A stretch of DNA of 27,603 nt from NCBI GenBank assembly GCA_049423065.1, contig JBMSQB010000061.1, forward strand, positions 1-27,603, in the 5' to 3' direction. This document shows positions 1 through 9,191 of this stretch, one piece after another. The position numbers and the translations under genes were made by a program. Under the pieces are notes generated by a model. That model had not been told where the DNA came from and made no database searches. It worked only from the letters and a program-made list of their open reading frames with translations. The stretch's first letter is position 1. Each line of letters opens with the position of its first letter. Origin of the DNA: SYIM01 sp041182885. Its GTDB lineage: Bacteria; Pseudomonadota; Gammaproteobacteria; Burkholderiales; Burkholderiaceae_E.

Positions 1-786
<786 letters not shown>

Positions 787-953
787 GATCTTGATTGCCT
801 CTTTCGAGGCGGCTCAAACGGAATTGACTTTCATTGGTGTGAACCAATGATTGATTCCGTGTGAGCATTTGATTTTCTCGAGACGCTTGGCCGGGTTGCC
901 CCGGATTCGCGTATCAGCGCTTCATTCAAACGCCCACACTTATCGGCTGTTGG

Positions 954-963
954 TTTTTAAAGA
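954..963 (-). promoter_or_regulatory. boxA-like antitermination element in the rRNA leader
   Basis: On the minus strand this reads TCTTTAAAAA, followed by AACAGCCGATAAGTGTGGGC, a leader sequence typical of betaproteobacterial rrn operons. boxA recruits NusB/NusE antitermination complexes to rRNA transcripts. The position, about 170 bases upstream of the 16S 5' end and downstream of both candidate promoters, fits that role. Confidence 0.6.
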
Positions 964-1101
964 CCACCGTCCTGCCTGTTTCTCTCGCATACCAGACTTC
1001 TGGCAAACCAGATTACAGACCTGACTGACTGCTGCACCTGCCTTTGCAGGTTTGCTTTTCGCTAAAGCCCGAAGGTTGTTCGCGATCAGCAAAGAAGCGG
1101 G

Positions 1102-1130
1102 AGTATGGCGGGTTTTTTTAACCCTGTCAA
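1102..1130 (-). promoter_or_regulatory. rRNA operon promoter P2 (proximal), sigma70-like
   Basis: The minus strand has a perfect -35 TTGACA (1130-1125), a 17-base spacer containing an A-tract, and a -10 CATACT (1107-1102). Transcription would start near 1095, about 310 bases upstream of mature 16S and upstream of the boxA element. The region after the -10 begins CCCGC. No coding gene overlaps it. Confidence 0.7.
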
Positions 1131-1260
1131 ATCGGTGGGATTCACCGCCTTGACTGACACCGATCCGGACTGGTGCCTGCTCTCGCTCCTGCCTTGCTCC
1201 CTTCGCTTTCCTTCTCATCCAGAAGACCTTATCTGGCAGGAAGTTTGTGAAGAGCCCGCC

Positions 1261-1289
1261 ATTATGAGGAGCTTTTCACGCGATTGCAA
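1261..1289 (-). promoter_or_regulatory. rRNA operon promoter P1 (distal), sigma70-like
   Basis: The minus strand has TTGCAA (1289-1284), a 17-base spacer and CATAAT (1266-1261), followed by a GC-rich discriminator (GGCGGGC), which is usual for growth-rate-controlled rRNA promoters. It begins only about 43 bases past the stop codon of the upstream crotonase gene and is in tandem with the proximal promoter at 1102-1130. Confidence 0.65.
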
Positions 1290-1331
1290 ATTGAAGGCGT
1301 TGTGCGCCTGCACTGCCCTCGAAGCCCTGTG

Positions 1332-2108
1332 TCATCGATGACGAAACACCGGCTTTCGCTTTTCAACAAACGCAGCCATTCCCTCCTTCTGGTCATCGGT
1401 GGCAAAGAGTGCATGGAACAGGCGGCGCTCGAACAGCAGACCCTCTGTCAGCGGTGATTCAAATGCCCGATTGATCGACTCCTTCGCCATCAATACCGAG
1501 GGCAGCGAATACGACGCAATGATGGTCGCGGCCTCGAGCGCCTCGGCGAGGAGACGCTCCGCAGGCACGACGCGAGACACCAGGCCCGCGCGCTCGGCCT
1601 CGGCGGCGTCCATCATCCGGCCAGTCAGACAGAGATCCATCGCCTTCGCCTTGGAGACCGCCCGGGGCAGGCGCTGGGTGCCGCCCGCGCCGGGGATCAC
1701 CCCGAGCTTGATTTCAGGCTGACCAAATCGCGCGTTGTCGGCTGCAATGATGATGTCGCACATCATGGCGAGCTCGCAGCCACCGCCAAGCGCGAAGCCC
1801 GCCACCGCGGCGATCACAGGTTTGCGAACTCGGCGAAGCGTTTCCCAGTTTCGGGTGATGAAATCCCGCCCGTGTGCCTCGCTGAAGGTCATCTTCGCCA
1901 TCGCACCGATGTCAGCGCCTGCGGCGAATGCTTTCTCGCTGCCGGTGATGACGATTGCACCGATATCGGCGTTGTCGTCGAACGCGAGCATCGCAGCACC
2001 CAATTCATCCATCAACAGGTCGTTGAGCGCGTTGAGCGCTTTGGGGCGGTTGAGCGTAATGAGGCCAACGCGGTCTCGCGCCTCAACAAGAATGGTTTCG
2101 TAACTCAT
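1332..2108 (-). CDS. paaF: enoyl-CoA hydratase (crotonase family, PaaF-like)
   Basis: This 258-residue crotonase should hydrate 2-trans-enoyl-CoA to 3-hydroxyacyl-CoA in the cytoplasm. The oxyanion-hole region FAAGADIGAM (61-70) is visible. Both catalytic glutamates are in place: E112 in GGGCELAMMCD and E132 in QPEIKLGVIPGAGGTQRL. The length matches the family. The start is the ATG at 2108, preceded by AAGGAG seven bases away. A longer open frame reaches 2246 but has no ribosome site and runs through the intergenic region. The gene diverges from paaG, which fits a PaaF-type role in phenylacetate beta-oxidation, but the family is broad and a general fatty-acid enoyl-CoA hydratase is also possible. 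The rRNA promoters begin just past its stop. Confidence 0.9.
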   Translation of the reverse strand: MSYETILVEARDRVGLITLNRPKALNALNDLLMDELGAAMLAFDDNADIGAIVITGSEKAFAAGADIGAMAKMTFSEAHGRDFITRNWETLRRVRKPVIAAVAGFALGGGCELAMMCDIIIAADNARFGQPEIKLGVIPGAGGTQRLPRAVSKAKAMDLCLTGRMMDAAEAERAGLVSRVVPAERLLAEALEAATIIASYSLPSVLMAKESINRAFESPLTEGLLFERRLFHALFATDDQKEGMAAFVEKRKPVFRHR

Positions 2109-2264
2109 GAGCGGCTCCTTCAGGGTGGCGAGATTGTTCCTTGGCGATTGTGCCAGCAGCGGGTGTTTCGCACGGCAGCAAGGGATCGATTCTTTGTGCG
2201 CGTCGGTAGTATCCTCTGTCGCCATGCGGCAGCCGACCGCGCGCATTTAACGACCGGAGCCTTC

Positions 2265-3053
2265 ATGTCTGATCCCACCGTTATTCTGTCCGTCCAGGCG
2301 GGAGTCGCCCGCATCTGTCTGAACAGGCCCGACAAGCTGAACAGCTTCACTCGCACGATGCATCAGGCGTTGCGCGAAGCGGTGAGCGCTGTGGCCAATG
2401 ATGCCGGCGTTCGTGCAGTGATTCTGACCGGCAGCGGCCGGGCTTTCTGTGCTGGCCAGGACCTCGCCGATCTCTCGTTCGAGCCCGGCAACATGACCGA
2501 TCTCGGCGCACTGGTCGACGAGCTGTTCAACCCGCTCGTGCGAAGCATTCAGGCCATGCAAAAGCCAGTCATCGCCCGAGTGCAGGGCATTGCTGCGGGC
2601 GCCGGTGCCAACCTCGCGTTGGGGTGCGATCTGGTGATTGCGTCCCGCTCGGCAAGCTTCCTTCAGGCCTTCGTGAACATCGGCCTCTTGCCCGATTCGG
2701 GCGGCACGCATCTCCTTCCTCACCGGGTAGGCGTCGCCCGGGCCATGGGTCTTGCAATGCTCGGCGAGAAGCTGCCGGCCGAAAAGGCCGAGGCATGGGG
2801 GCTCATCTGGAAATGCGTGGATGACGCCGAGCTCGACGCAGAGGTCGATCGCGTCGCGGCCAAGCTCGCAGCCATGCCCACCCTGGCCCTTGCCGCCACC
2901 AAGCAGGCAATCCGGGCAGCGCTCACCCAGACAATGGATGCCTCGCTCGATCTCGAACGCGACCTCCAGGCTGCGTTGTCCGCCAGCCATGATTATCTCG
3001 AGGGTGTCCAGGCTTTTTTGCAGAAGCGGCCCGCCCGCTTCGAGGGTCGCTGA
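2265..3053 (+). CDS. paaG: 2-(1,2-epoxy-1,2-dihydrophenyl)acetyl-CoA isomerase PaaG
   Basis: This 262-residue crotonase-family protein has the same length as E. coli PaaG and strong colinear similarity to it (LGCDLVIASRSASF, GLLPDSGGTHLLP, AEAWGLIW, LDLERD, YLEGVQAFLQKR). PaaG converts ring-epoxidised phenylacetyl-CoA to the oxepin-CoA in the aerobic phenylacetate pathway. The hydratase glutamate pair is absent: the first position is N116 in AGAGANLAL. The isomerase aspartate is present as D144 in LPDSGG. The start is the ATG at 2265 with GGAG upstream; a longer in-frame extension from 1872 runs into the divergent crotonase and is spurious. It is the first gene of a plus-strand run with paaI and paaK. 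Confidence 0.93.
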   Translation: MSDPTVILSVQAGVARICLNRPDKLNSFTRTMHQALREAVSAVANDAGVRAVILTGSGRAFCAGQDLADLSFEPGNMTDLGALVDELFNPLVRSIQAMQKPVIARVQGIAAGAGANLALGCDLVIASRSASFLQAFVNIGLLPDSGGTHLLPHRVGVARAMGLAMLGEKLPAEKAEAWGLIWKCVDDAELDAEVDRVAAKLAAMPTLALAATKQAIRAALTQTMDASLDLERDLQAALSASHDYLEGVQAFLQKRPARFEGR

Positions 3054-3065
3054 GGGCGGCCCATC

Positions 3066-3515
3066 ATGACTTCTTCAGCCCTCAGCCCGCTTGAACTCGC
3101 GCAGGAATCGGCCCGCATCATGTGGGCCGAGGACACAGCCACCCGCCACGTCGGCATGCAGCTCCTTGAGGTGACACCGGGCCGGGCAAAGCTCAGCCTC
3201 ACCGTGCGCGAAGAATTCACCAACGGTCACGGGATGTGCCACGGGGGTTACATTTTCATGCTGGCCGATTCAGCCTTTGCATTTGCCTGCAACAGTCACA
3301 ACCAGCGCGCCGTTGCCGCGAGCGCGGCGATCGAATTTATCGCTGCCGCCCAGCGCGGAGATCTGCTGACCGCGGAGTGCGCCGAGCAAAGTCGCGGCGG
3401 ACGGAGTGGTCTCTATGACACGCGTGTCACCGATCAGAACGGGCGCCTGATTGCGCTCTTTCGCGGCCGCTCTGCAACGATCCGCGGTCGCTTCGTCGAG
3501 GAGGTCCCGACATGA
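3066..3515 (+). CDS. paaI: hydroxyphenylacetyl-CoA thioesterase PaaI
   Basis: This 149-residue hotdog-fold thioesterase carries the PaaI signature NGHGMCHGGYIFMLADSAFAFACNS (53-77), with D68 as the expected catalytic aspartate on the hot-dog helix. PaaI releases CoA from stalled ring-hydroxylated phenylacetyl-CoA esters and so relieves CoA sequestration during phenylacetate breakdown. It begins 12 bases after paaG, and its stop overlaps the paaK start as ATGA (3512-3515), so it is probably co-transcribed and translationally coupled with paaK. Confidence 0.93.
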   Translation: MTSSALSPLELAQESARIMWAEDTATRHVGMQLLEVTPGRAKLSLTVREEFTNGHGMCHGGYIFMLADSAFAFACNSHNQRAVAASAAIEFIAAAQRGDLLTAECAEQSRGGRSGLYDTRVTDQNGRLIALFRGRSATIRGRFVEEVPT

Positions 3516-4852
3516 CGGCAACCGGTCTATCGCATCGTTCGGCAGGCGGGATGCCGCTTGAGCCGATCGAGCATGCAAGCACCGACGCGTTGCGGGCCCT
3601 GCAGCTCGAGAGGCTCCGAAAGCAACTTGTGCTGGCTTGGGAAAAGGTTCCGCATTACCGGGCGAAATTCGATGCCGCGGGCGTGCATCCGGGCGACTTG
3701 CGCACGCTTGAAGACCTGTCGCGCTTTCCGTTCACCACCAAGGAAGACCTGCGCAGCAACTATCCCTTCGGCATGTTCGCGGTGCCGCGTGAGCAGGTGG
3801 TTCGCATCCACGCCTCAAGCGGCACAACCGGAAAACCCACGGTGGTGGGCTACACCGCCGCTGACGTGGACACCTGGGCCCGCCTGGTCGCACGCTCGAT
3901 CCGTGCAAGCGGTGCACGAGCCGGCGACATTGTTCACGTGAGCTACGGCTACGGACTCTTTACCGGCGGGCTCGGTGCCCACTACGGCGCGGAAAAACTC
4001 GGACTCACCGTGGTGCCCTTCGGCGGCGGTCAGACCGAGCGCCAGGTTCAGCTCATTCGCGACTTCGGCGCCTCGATCATCATGGTCACGCCCAGCTACA
4101 TGCTCGCCATCGCCGACGAATTCGAGCGTCAGGGGCTCGATCCCGCGAGCAGCAGCCTGCGGATTGGCATCTTTGGCGCTGAACCCTGGACCAATGAAAT
4201 GCGCACGGAGATTGAGCGCCGAATGGGCATTGATGCGGTCGACATCTATGGCCTGTCCGAGGTGATGGGCCCCGGCGTGGCAAACGAGTGCATCGAAACC
4301 AAAGATGGCCCCACCATCTGGGAGGATCATTTTTTCCCGGAAATCATCGACCCCGATACCGGCGCACCGCTGCCCGATGGCGAATTCGGCGAACTGGTGT
4401 TTACCTCGCTCACCAAAGAGGCGCTGCCCATCATCCGCTATCGCACCCGCGACCTCACGCGGCTTCTGCCGGGCACAGCGCGCACCATGAGACGGATGCA
4501 AAAGATCACCGGCCGATCGGATGACATGATGATCGTGCGAGGCGTCAATGTGTTTCCGTCGCAGATCGAAGAACTCATCCTGCAGCGCCCCGAGCTCGCC
4601 CCGCACTATGTCTGCGAGCTTGGAAAGGACGGGCCGCTCGATACGCTCACGGTCCGGGTTGAATCGAAACCCGGGCTCGCGCACGATGGCGCGGCAGCCG
4701 TGCAATCGGCCCGCGCCCTGCAGCATGCCATCAAGACCTTCATTGGCGTGAGCGCCGACATTCGCGTTGAGCCCACGAGCGCAATCGAGCGCTCGGTCGG
4801 CAAGGCCAGACGCGTGATTGACAAGCGCCCCAAGCCTGGAGCCGTTTCATGA
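3512..4852 (+). CDS. paaK: phenylacetate-CoA ligase PaaK
   Basis: This 446-residue ANL-superfamily ligase should activate phenylacetate to phenylacetyl-CoA using ATP and CoA, the entry step of the aerobic pathway. Visible motifs are the phosphate-binding loop SSGTTGKP (102-109), YGLSEVMGPG (246-255), the hinge GRSDDMM (334-340), GVNVFPSQIE (344-353) and a C-terminal GKARRVID with the catalytic-type lysine. The length is normal for PaaK. The start overlaps the paaI stop and the stop overlaps the next start, both as ATGA. The multicomponent epoxidase genes (paaABCDE) and paaZ/paaJ/paaH are not in this window. Confidence 0.95.
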   Translation: MTATGLSHRSAGGMPLEPIEHASTDALRALQLERLRKQLVLAWEKVPHYRAKFDAAGVHPGDLRTLEDLSRFPFTTKEDLRSNYPFGMFAVPREQVVRIHASSGTTGKPTVVGYTAADVDTWARLVARSIRASGARAGDIVHVSYGYGLFTGGLGAHYGAEKLGLTVVPFGGGQTERQVQLIRDFGASIIMVTPSYMLAIADEFERQGLDPASSSLRIGIFGAEPWTNEMRTEIERRMGIDAVDIYGLSEVMGPGVANECIETKDGPTIWEDHFFPEIIDPDTGAPLPDGEFGELVFTSLTKEALPIIRYRTRDLTRLLPGTARTMRRMQKITGRSDDMMIVRGVNVFPSQIEELILQRPELAPHYVCELGKDGPLDTLTVRVESKPGLAHDGAAAVQSARALQHAIKTFIGVSADIRVEPTSAIERSVGKARRVIDKRPKPGAVS

Positions 4853-5847
4853 GCTTTCGTGCCCTGTTTCTCGAGAAGAGCGAGTCCGGTTTTCACGCGG
4901 GCCTGCGTGAGCTCGCCGATACCGATCTCGCGACCCACGCGGCAGATGGAAATGTGACGGTCCGGATCGCGTGGTCTACCGTCAATTACAAAGACGGCCT
5001 CGCACTCACCAATCGGTCACCTGTGGTGCGCAAGTGGCCGATGGTGCCCGGCATTGACGGCGCCGGCGTGGTCGAGGCAAGCGATGATCCGCGGTTTGCG
5101 CCAGGCGACACCGTGGTCCTGAACGGCTGGGGCGTGGGCGAAACCCATTGGGGTTGCCTGGCAGGCAAAGCCAGGCTCAAAGGCGACTGGCTGATTGCGC
5201 TGCCCGCCGGGCTCGACGCTCACGGCGCCATGGCGATCGGCACCGCGGGGTATACCGCCATGCTTGCCGCGCTCGCACTCGAGCAGGGCGGCGTTCGGCC
5301 CGGTGACGGCGAGGTTCTGGTCACCGGCGCCGCCGGCGGCGTGGGCAGCGTCGCCATTGCAATCCTGGCCGGATGGGGGCACCGGGTCGTTGCGTCCACC
5401 GGGCGTATCGATGAAACCGACTATCTGACCGCGCTGGGTGCAGCCGAAGTGATCGACCGCGCCGCCCTGTCAGCACCAGGAAAACCCCTCCAGAAGGAGC
5501 GCTGGGCGGGCGTGATCGACGCGGCAGGCTCACACACCCTTGCAAACGCCTGCGCACAGACGAGGTCGCGCGGTGTGGTCGCCGCCTGCGGACTTGCGCA
5601 GGGCATGGATTTCCCATCCACCGTTGCTCCGTTCATCCTGCGCGGTGTCACGCTCGCCGGCATCGATTCCGTGATGTGCCCGCGAGCGCTGCGCGAGGCC
5701 GCCTGGCAGCGGCTTGCAAGCGATCTCGAGCGCTCACGGCTGGCTGCGATCACGCGTGATATCGGGCTCGCTGATGCAATCGACGCAGCCCCGGAGGTGC
5801 TGGCCGGCCGTGTCCGCGGGCGCCTGGTGGTCGATGTCAGCCGCTGA
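4849..5847 (+). CDS. acuI: MDR oxidoreductase, AcuI/YhdH-type (acrylyl-CoA reductase family)
   Basis: This 332-residue zinc-free medium-chain dehydrogenase/reductase has the YhdH/AcuI hallmarks NYKDGLA (46-52), VPGIDGAGVV (66-75) and the nucleotide-binding loop VTGAAGGVGSVAIAIL (158-173). Characterised members reduce acrylyl-CoA to propionyl-CoA with NADPH; others are annotated as quinone oxidoreductases. Its ATG overlaps the paaK stop by four bases, so it is very probably translated from the paa transcript. Its role there is not obvious; detoxifying reactive enoyl-CoA by-products is one inference. The symbol reflects family membership, not proven substrate. Confidence 0.82.
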   Translation: MSFRALFLEKSESGFHAGLRELADTDLATHAADGNVTVRIAWSTVNYKDGLALTNRSPVVRKWPMVPGIDGAGVVEASDDPRFAPGDTVVLNGWGVGETHWGCLAGKARLKGDWLIALPAGLDAHGAMAIGTAGYTAMLAALALEQGGVRPGDGEVLVTGAAGGVGSVAIAILAGWGHRVVASTGRIDETDYLTALGAAEVIDRAALSAPGKPLQKERWAGVIDAAGSHTLANACAQTRSRGVVAACGLAQGMDFPSTVAPFILRGVTLAGIDSVMCPRALREAAWQRLASDLERSRLAAITRDIGLADAIDAAPEVLAGRVRGRLVVDVSR

Positions 5848-6490
5848 CGCGCAGGCACCCGTTGGGCTGCTGCTCGCCGGGGGTCGGGGAAGCCGTTTCG
5901 ACCCGAGCGGTCACCGCGACAAATTGCTCGCGCTGCTCGATGGCGAGCCCGTGAGTGTGCATGCTGCGCGTGCATTGAGAGCCGCCTGCCCCCAATCGTT
6001 CGCAGTGCTGCCTTCAGGCAAACCCGAGCTGCGCGGTCTGATCGAGCAGACCGGCTGCGAGGTGTTGGTCACTGATGCGACCCGGCTTGGCATGGGGCAT
6101 TCCATTGCGTTTGGCGCCGCGCGCATTCTCGAACGGCTGGGCAGCCGGCCGCTGGTGCTCGCGCTCGGTGATATGCCGCGCGTAAGTATCGACACGTTTC
6201 ACGCGCTGATTGCCCGGCTGGGCGGCAATCCTCTTGCCATTGTCGCGCCCACTTTCGATGGCCAGCGCGGCCATCCAGTGGTGTTTGGTGCGGCGCATCT
6301 GGAGGCGCTCGCCCACCTGCAGGGTGATCGCGGTGCGTTCGCCCTGCTGCAAACCAATCCGCCGCAGCTCGTTCCGGTCGCCGACCCCGGTGTGCTGCAG
6401 GACATCGACACGCCCGGTGATCTCGCGGCCGATGCGGCGCACGACAGCATGGATAGAAGGCGGGACACCCCCGATTCCCACGCCCGATGA
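5834..6490 (+). CDS. MocA/MobA-like nucleotidyltransferase
   Basis: This 218-residue protein has an NTP-transferase fold. The N-terminal nucleotide-binding signature LLLAGGRGSRFDPSGHRDK (12-30) ends in the conserved lysine K30. LALGDMP is the metal-binding aspartate segment, and the pattern QRGHPVVFG is typical of molybdenum cofactor cytidylyl/guanylyltransferases of the MocA group. The start is the ATG at 5834, which overlaps the upstream oxidoreductase by 14 bases; an in-frame extension back to 5714 is unlikely. Family members load CTP or GTP onto molybdopterin for molybdenum hydroxylases, but no such enzyme is encoded here, so the partner is unknown. A sugar-phosphate nucleotidyltransferase role cannot be excluded. 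Confidence 0.78.
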   Translation: MSAADAQAPVGLLLAGGRGSRFDPSGHRDKLLALLDGEPVSVHAARALRAACPQSFAVLPSGKPELRGLIEQTGCEVLVTDATRLGMGHSIAFGAARILERLGSRPLVLALGDMPRVSIDTFHALIARLGGNPLAIVAPTFDGQRGHPVVFGAAHLEALAHLQGDRGAFALLQTNPPQLVPVADPGVLQDIDTPGDLAADAAHDSMDRRRDTPDSHAR

Positions 6491-6512
6491 ATTTTCGAAC
6501 TGGATTGACCCG

Positions 6513-8348
6513 ATGACCCGACGCATCCGAACCGCTGGCGCACCGGCGCATCAGTATCGGCTCATGCCGGTCGACCCGCATGCTCACCTGTTCGAGGTTG
6601 AACTCACGGTTGTCGAACCCGACCCGGAAGGCCAGCGGCTTGCCCTTGCGGCCTGGATTCCCGGCAGCTACATGATTCGCGAATTCGCCCGGCACATCGT
6701 CTGGATCGAGGCCCGCGCAGGCGCACGCGCCGTTCCCCTTGCCAAGACCGACAAGCACAGCTGGCAGGCGCGTCGGTGCACGGGTCCGCTGACCGTTCGC
6801 TACCGCGTCTATGCCTGGGATTTGTCGGTGCGCGGCGCGCACCTTGACGCCACGCACGGGTTCTTCAACGGCACCAGTGTGTTTCTCTCGGTGACCGGAC
6901 AAGAAGACCGGCGCTGCGAGCTTGAACTGCTGCCGCCGCCCACCCCGATGGGCGACGACTGGAAGGTCGCGACCACGCTGCCTCGCGCGGGGGCGCCTGC
7001 GTATGGGTTTGGCCGCTTCGCGGCAGCCGACTTCGATGAGCTCGTCGATCATCCGGTTGAAATGGGCCGCTTCACCCTCGCGAGCTTCAAGGCAGCCGGT
7101 GCGCGCCATGACATTGCCATCACCGGTCGCCACGATACCGATACGGCCCGCCTCACCAGCGATCTCTCGCGGGTGTGCGCGCTTCAGGCAAAGCTTTTCG
7201 AGCCGCGCGGCGGCAAGGCGCCGTTTGATCGCTACCTGTTTCAGCTCATGGCGGTGGGCGATGGCTATGGCGGTCTTGAGCACCGCGCAAGCACCGCGCT
7301 GATTGCCAAACGGACCGATCTGCCGTGGGCCGGGATGAGCGGGGTGCCCGAGGGCTATCGGCGCCTGCTCGGACTATGCAGCCACGAATATTTCCATGCC
7401 TGGCATGTGAAGCGAATCAAGCCTGCCGGGTTTGTGCATCACGACCTGAGATCGGAAAGCTACACCAGGCTCCTCTGGCTGTTCGAGGGCTTTACCTCCT
7501 ACTACGACGATCTGATGCTGCGCCGCGCAGCCGTGCTGCCCACCAGCGACTATCTGGAGGCGCTTTCGGGCACGATCGCCACCGTGATGCGGTCTCCCGG
7601 GCGACGGGTGCAGAGCGTGGCCGAGTCGAGCTTTGACGCGTGGATCAAGTATTACCGGCAGGATGAGAATTCGCCGAACGCGATCGTGAGCTATTACGCG
7701 AAGGGGGCGCTGGTCGCGCTCGCGCTCGATCTCACCATTCGAGCGGAGTCGGGCGGAAAGTCGTCGCTTGACGATGTGATGCGGCTCCTGTGGCTGCGCT
7801 TTGGAAAGCATTTCTATGATGAAAGCGGACGCGTGTCGGCGACCGCCACGGGTGTCGATGAAGGCGATATGCCAGCGCTGATCGCCGAAGCCACGGGTCT
7901 TGATCTGTCTGCGCAACTTCGGCAGTGGGTCGATGGCACGGCCGAGCTCCCCCTTGCCAGATTGCTCGACCGGATGGGCGTGTCGCTTACGCTGCGGCGC
8001 GCCGATTACGCGGGCGCTGCGCTCGGCATCCGGGTCAGCGACGCTGGTTCAAGGCTGAAAGTGAGCACCGTATACAGCGACAGTGCTGCTCAGCGTGCAG
8101 GCCTGTCGGCGGGCGATGAGCTGTTGGCGATCGATGGCCTGCGCGCCGACACCGCGATGCTCAAGGCCGCCCTGGCAAGAAGGCGCCGCGGTTCACGGCT
8201 TGAGCTTCACGCCTTCCGGCGTGACGAACTGATGCGCTTTGAGGTGGAGATTGGCGACGCACCGGAAAGCGAGGCGAGGCTGGTGCTCTCGCCCTCGGCG
8301 CGCGCGCCTGCGGTGCGCCTTCGCACCAGCTGGCTTGGCGCGCGCTGA
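6513..8348 (+). CDS. M61-family metallopeptidase with C-terminal PDZ domain
   Basis: This 611-residue protein matches the M61 glycyl-aminopeptidase family. The N-terminal beta domain contains AWIPGSYMIREFARHI. The catalytic zinc motif HEYFHAWHVKRIKP has H291, E292 and H295, and the third ligand E325 lies in LFEGFTSYYDDL. A PDZ domain occupies about 500-585 (VYSDSAAQRAGLSAGDELLAIDG). No signal peptide is evident, so it is probably cytoplasmic. The chosen start, ATG at 6513, gives the usual family N-terminus; the open frame extends to 6210 but overlaps the previous gene. It lies 22 bases after the MocA-like gene and only 10 bases from the convergent trpC. Confidence 0.9.
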   Translation: MTRRIRTAGAPAHQYRLMPVDPHAHLFEVELTVVEPDPEGQRLALAAWIPGSYMIREFARHIVWIEARAGARAVPLAKTDKHSWQARRCTGPLTVRYRVYAWDLSVRGAHLDATHGFFNGTSVFLSVTGQEDRRCELELLPPPTPMGDDWKVATTLPRAGAPAYGFGRFAAADFDELVDHPVEMGRFTLASFKAAGARHDIAITGRHDTDTARLTSDLSRVCALQAKLFEPRGGKAPFDRYLFQLMAVGDGYGGLEHRASTALIAKRTDLPWAGMSGVPEGYRRLLGLCSHEYFHAWHVKRIKPAGFVHHDLRSESYTRLLWLFEGFTSYYDDLMLRRAAVLPTSDYLEALSGTIATVMRSPGRRVQSVAESSFDAWIKYYRQDENSPNAIVSYYAKGALVALALDLTIRAESGGKSSLDDVMRLLWLRFGKHFYDESGRVSATATGVDEGDMPALIAEATGLDLSAQLRQWVDGTAELPLARLLDRMGVSLTLRRADYAGAALGIRVSDAGSRLKVSTVYSDSAAQRAGLSAGDELLAIDGLRADTAMLKAALARRRRGSRLELHAFRRDELMRFEVEIGDAPESEARLVLSPSARAPAVRLRTSWLGAR

Positions 8349-8358
8349 GAGGTTTCTC

Positions 8359-9168
8359 TCACAGGTCGAACAGGTCCGTGAGTGCGGTGCCGGGGTCGGC
8401 GGCTCGCATGAAGGCTTCGCCCACCAGAAACGCGTTGACGCCCGCGTCACGCATGCGACGCACATCGGTCGCCGCGAGGATTCCGCTCTCGGTAACCACC
8501 AGCCGATCGGACGGAATACGATCAAGCAGATCGATGGTGGTGGCCAGCGACACCTCGAAGGTGCGCAGATTCCGGTTGTTGATGCCGATGAGCGGCGTGT
8601 GCAGCGCAAGGGCCCGGTCGAGTTCCTGGGCGTCGTGCACCTCGGCCAGGACATCCATGCCGAGATCGCGTGCGCAGGCCTCGAGCTCATGCAGCCGTTG
8701 ATCATCGAGTGCCGCGACAATCAGCAGAATGCAATCGGCGCCCCAGGTGCGCGCCTCGATGATCTGCCAGGGGTCCACCACAAAGTCTTTGCGCAGAACC
8801 GGCAGCGAGCACGCGGCACGCGCCTGTCGAAGATGCTCGGCCGCGCCCTGGAAGAACTGTTCGTCGGTGAGTACCGACAGGCAGGCAGCGCCACCCCGCT
8901 GATAACTTGCTGCAATGGCGGCAGGCTCGAAAGGGTCGCGCAGCAACCCCTTGCTCGGACTCGCGCGCTTGACTTCGGCAATCACTGCGGGCTTGCCGCT
9001 CGCGGTACGTGCCCGGAGTGATTGGGCAAAGCCACGCGGGGCAAGCGCCTGTCCAGGCGCACATGTTTGGCGCGCCGCGGACTCGAGATCGGCGATCGAA
9101 CGGATTGCCCGGGCTTGCGCCACCTCGGCCGCTTTCACTTCGAGAATACGCTGGAGAATGTCGCTCAT
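8359..9168 (-). CDS. trpC: indole-3-glycerol phosphate synthase TrpC
   Basis: This 269-residue single-domain TrpC closes the indole ring from CdRP in tryptophan synthesis. The TIM-barrel catalytic residues are visible: E65 and K67 in IAEVKRASPSKG, K127 in VLRKDFVVD, E176 in LAEVHD, the asparagines of GINNRNL (195-201), and E227 in VTESGI. The ATG at 9168 gives the canonical MSDIL start; upstream in-frame residues run into the end of trpD. It begins 23 bases after the trpD stop, so the two genes form one operon. A strong Shine-Dalgarno is not evident, suggesting coupling to trpD translation. No TrpF domain is fused. Confidence 0.96.
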   Translation of the reverse strand: MSDILQRILEVKAAEVAQARAIRSIADLESAARQTCAPGQALAPRGFAQSLRARTASGKPAVIAEVKRASPSKGLLRDPFEPAAIAASYQRGGAACLSVLTDEQFFQGAAEHLRQARAACSLPVLRKDFVVDPWQIIEARTWGADCILLIVAALDDQRLHELEACARDLGMDVLAEVHDAQELDRALALHTPLIGINNRNLRTFEVSLATTIDLLDRIPSDRLVVTESGILAATDVRRMRDAGVNAFLVGEAFMRAADPGTALTDLFDL

Positions 9169-9191
9169 GGTGATGTCTTTTGCTGCCCGGG

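Noticed and set aside
1036..1051. Hairpin ACCTGC-CTTT-GCAGGT followed by T-rich sequence on the plus strand, resembling a terminator
   Set aside because: No plus-strand gene precedes it; on the transcribed minus strand it is not followed by a T run. It is probably a leader RNA hairpin.
2109..2246. N-terminal extension of the crotonase through the intergenic region
   Set aside because: The ATG at 2108 has a strong Shine-Dalgarno and gives the family N-terminus; the extension has neither.
3815..7283. Long minus-strand frames opposite paaK and the M61 peptidase (for example 3815-4726 and 6069-7283)
   Set aside because: They mirror strongly conserved plus-strand genes, with no recognisable motifs and low-complexity composition.
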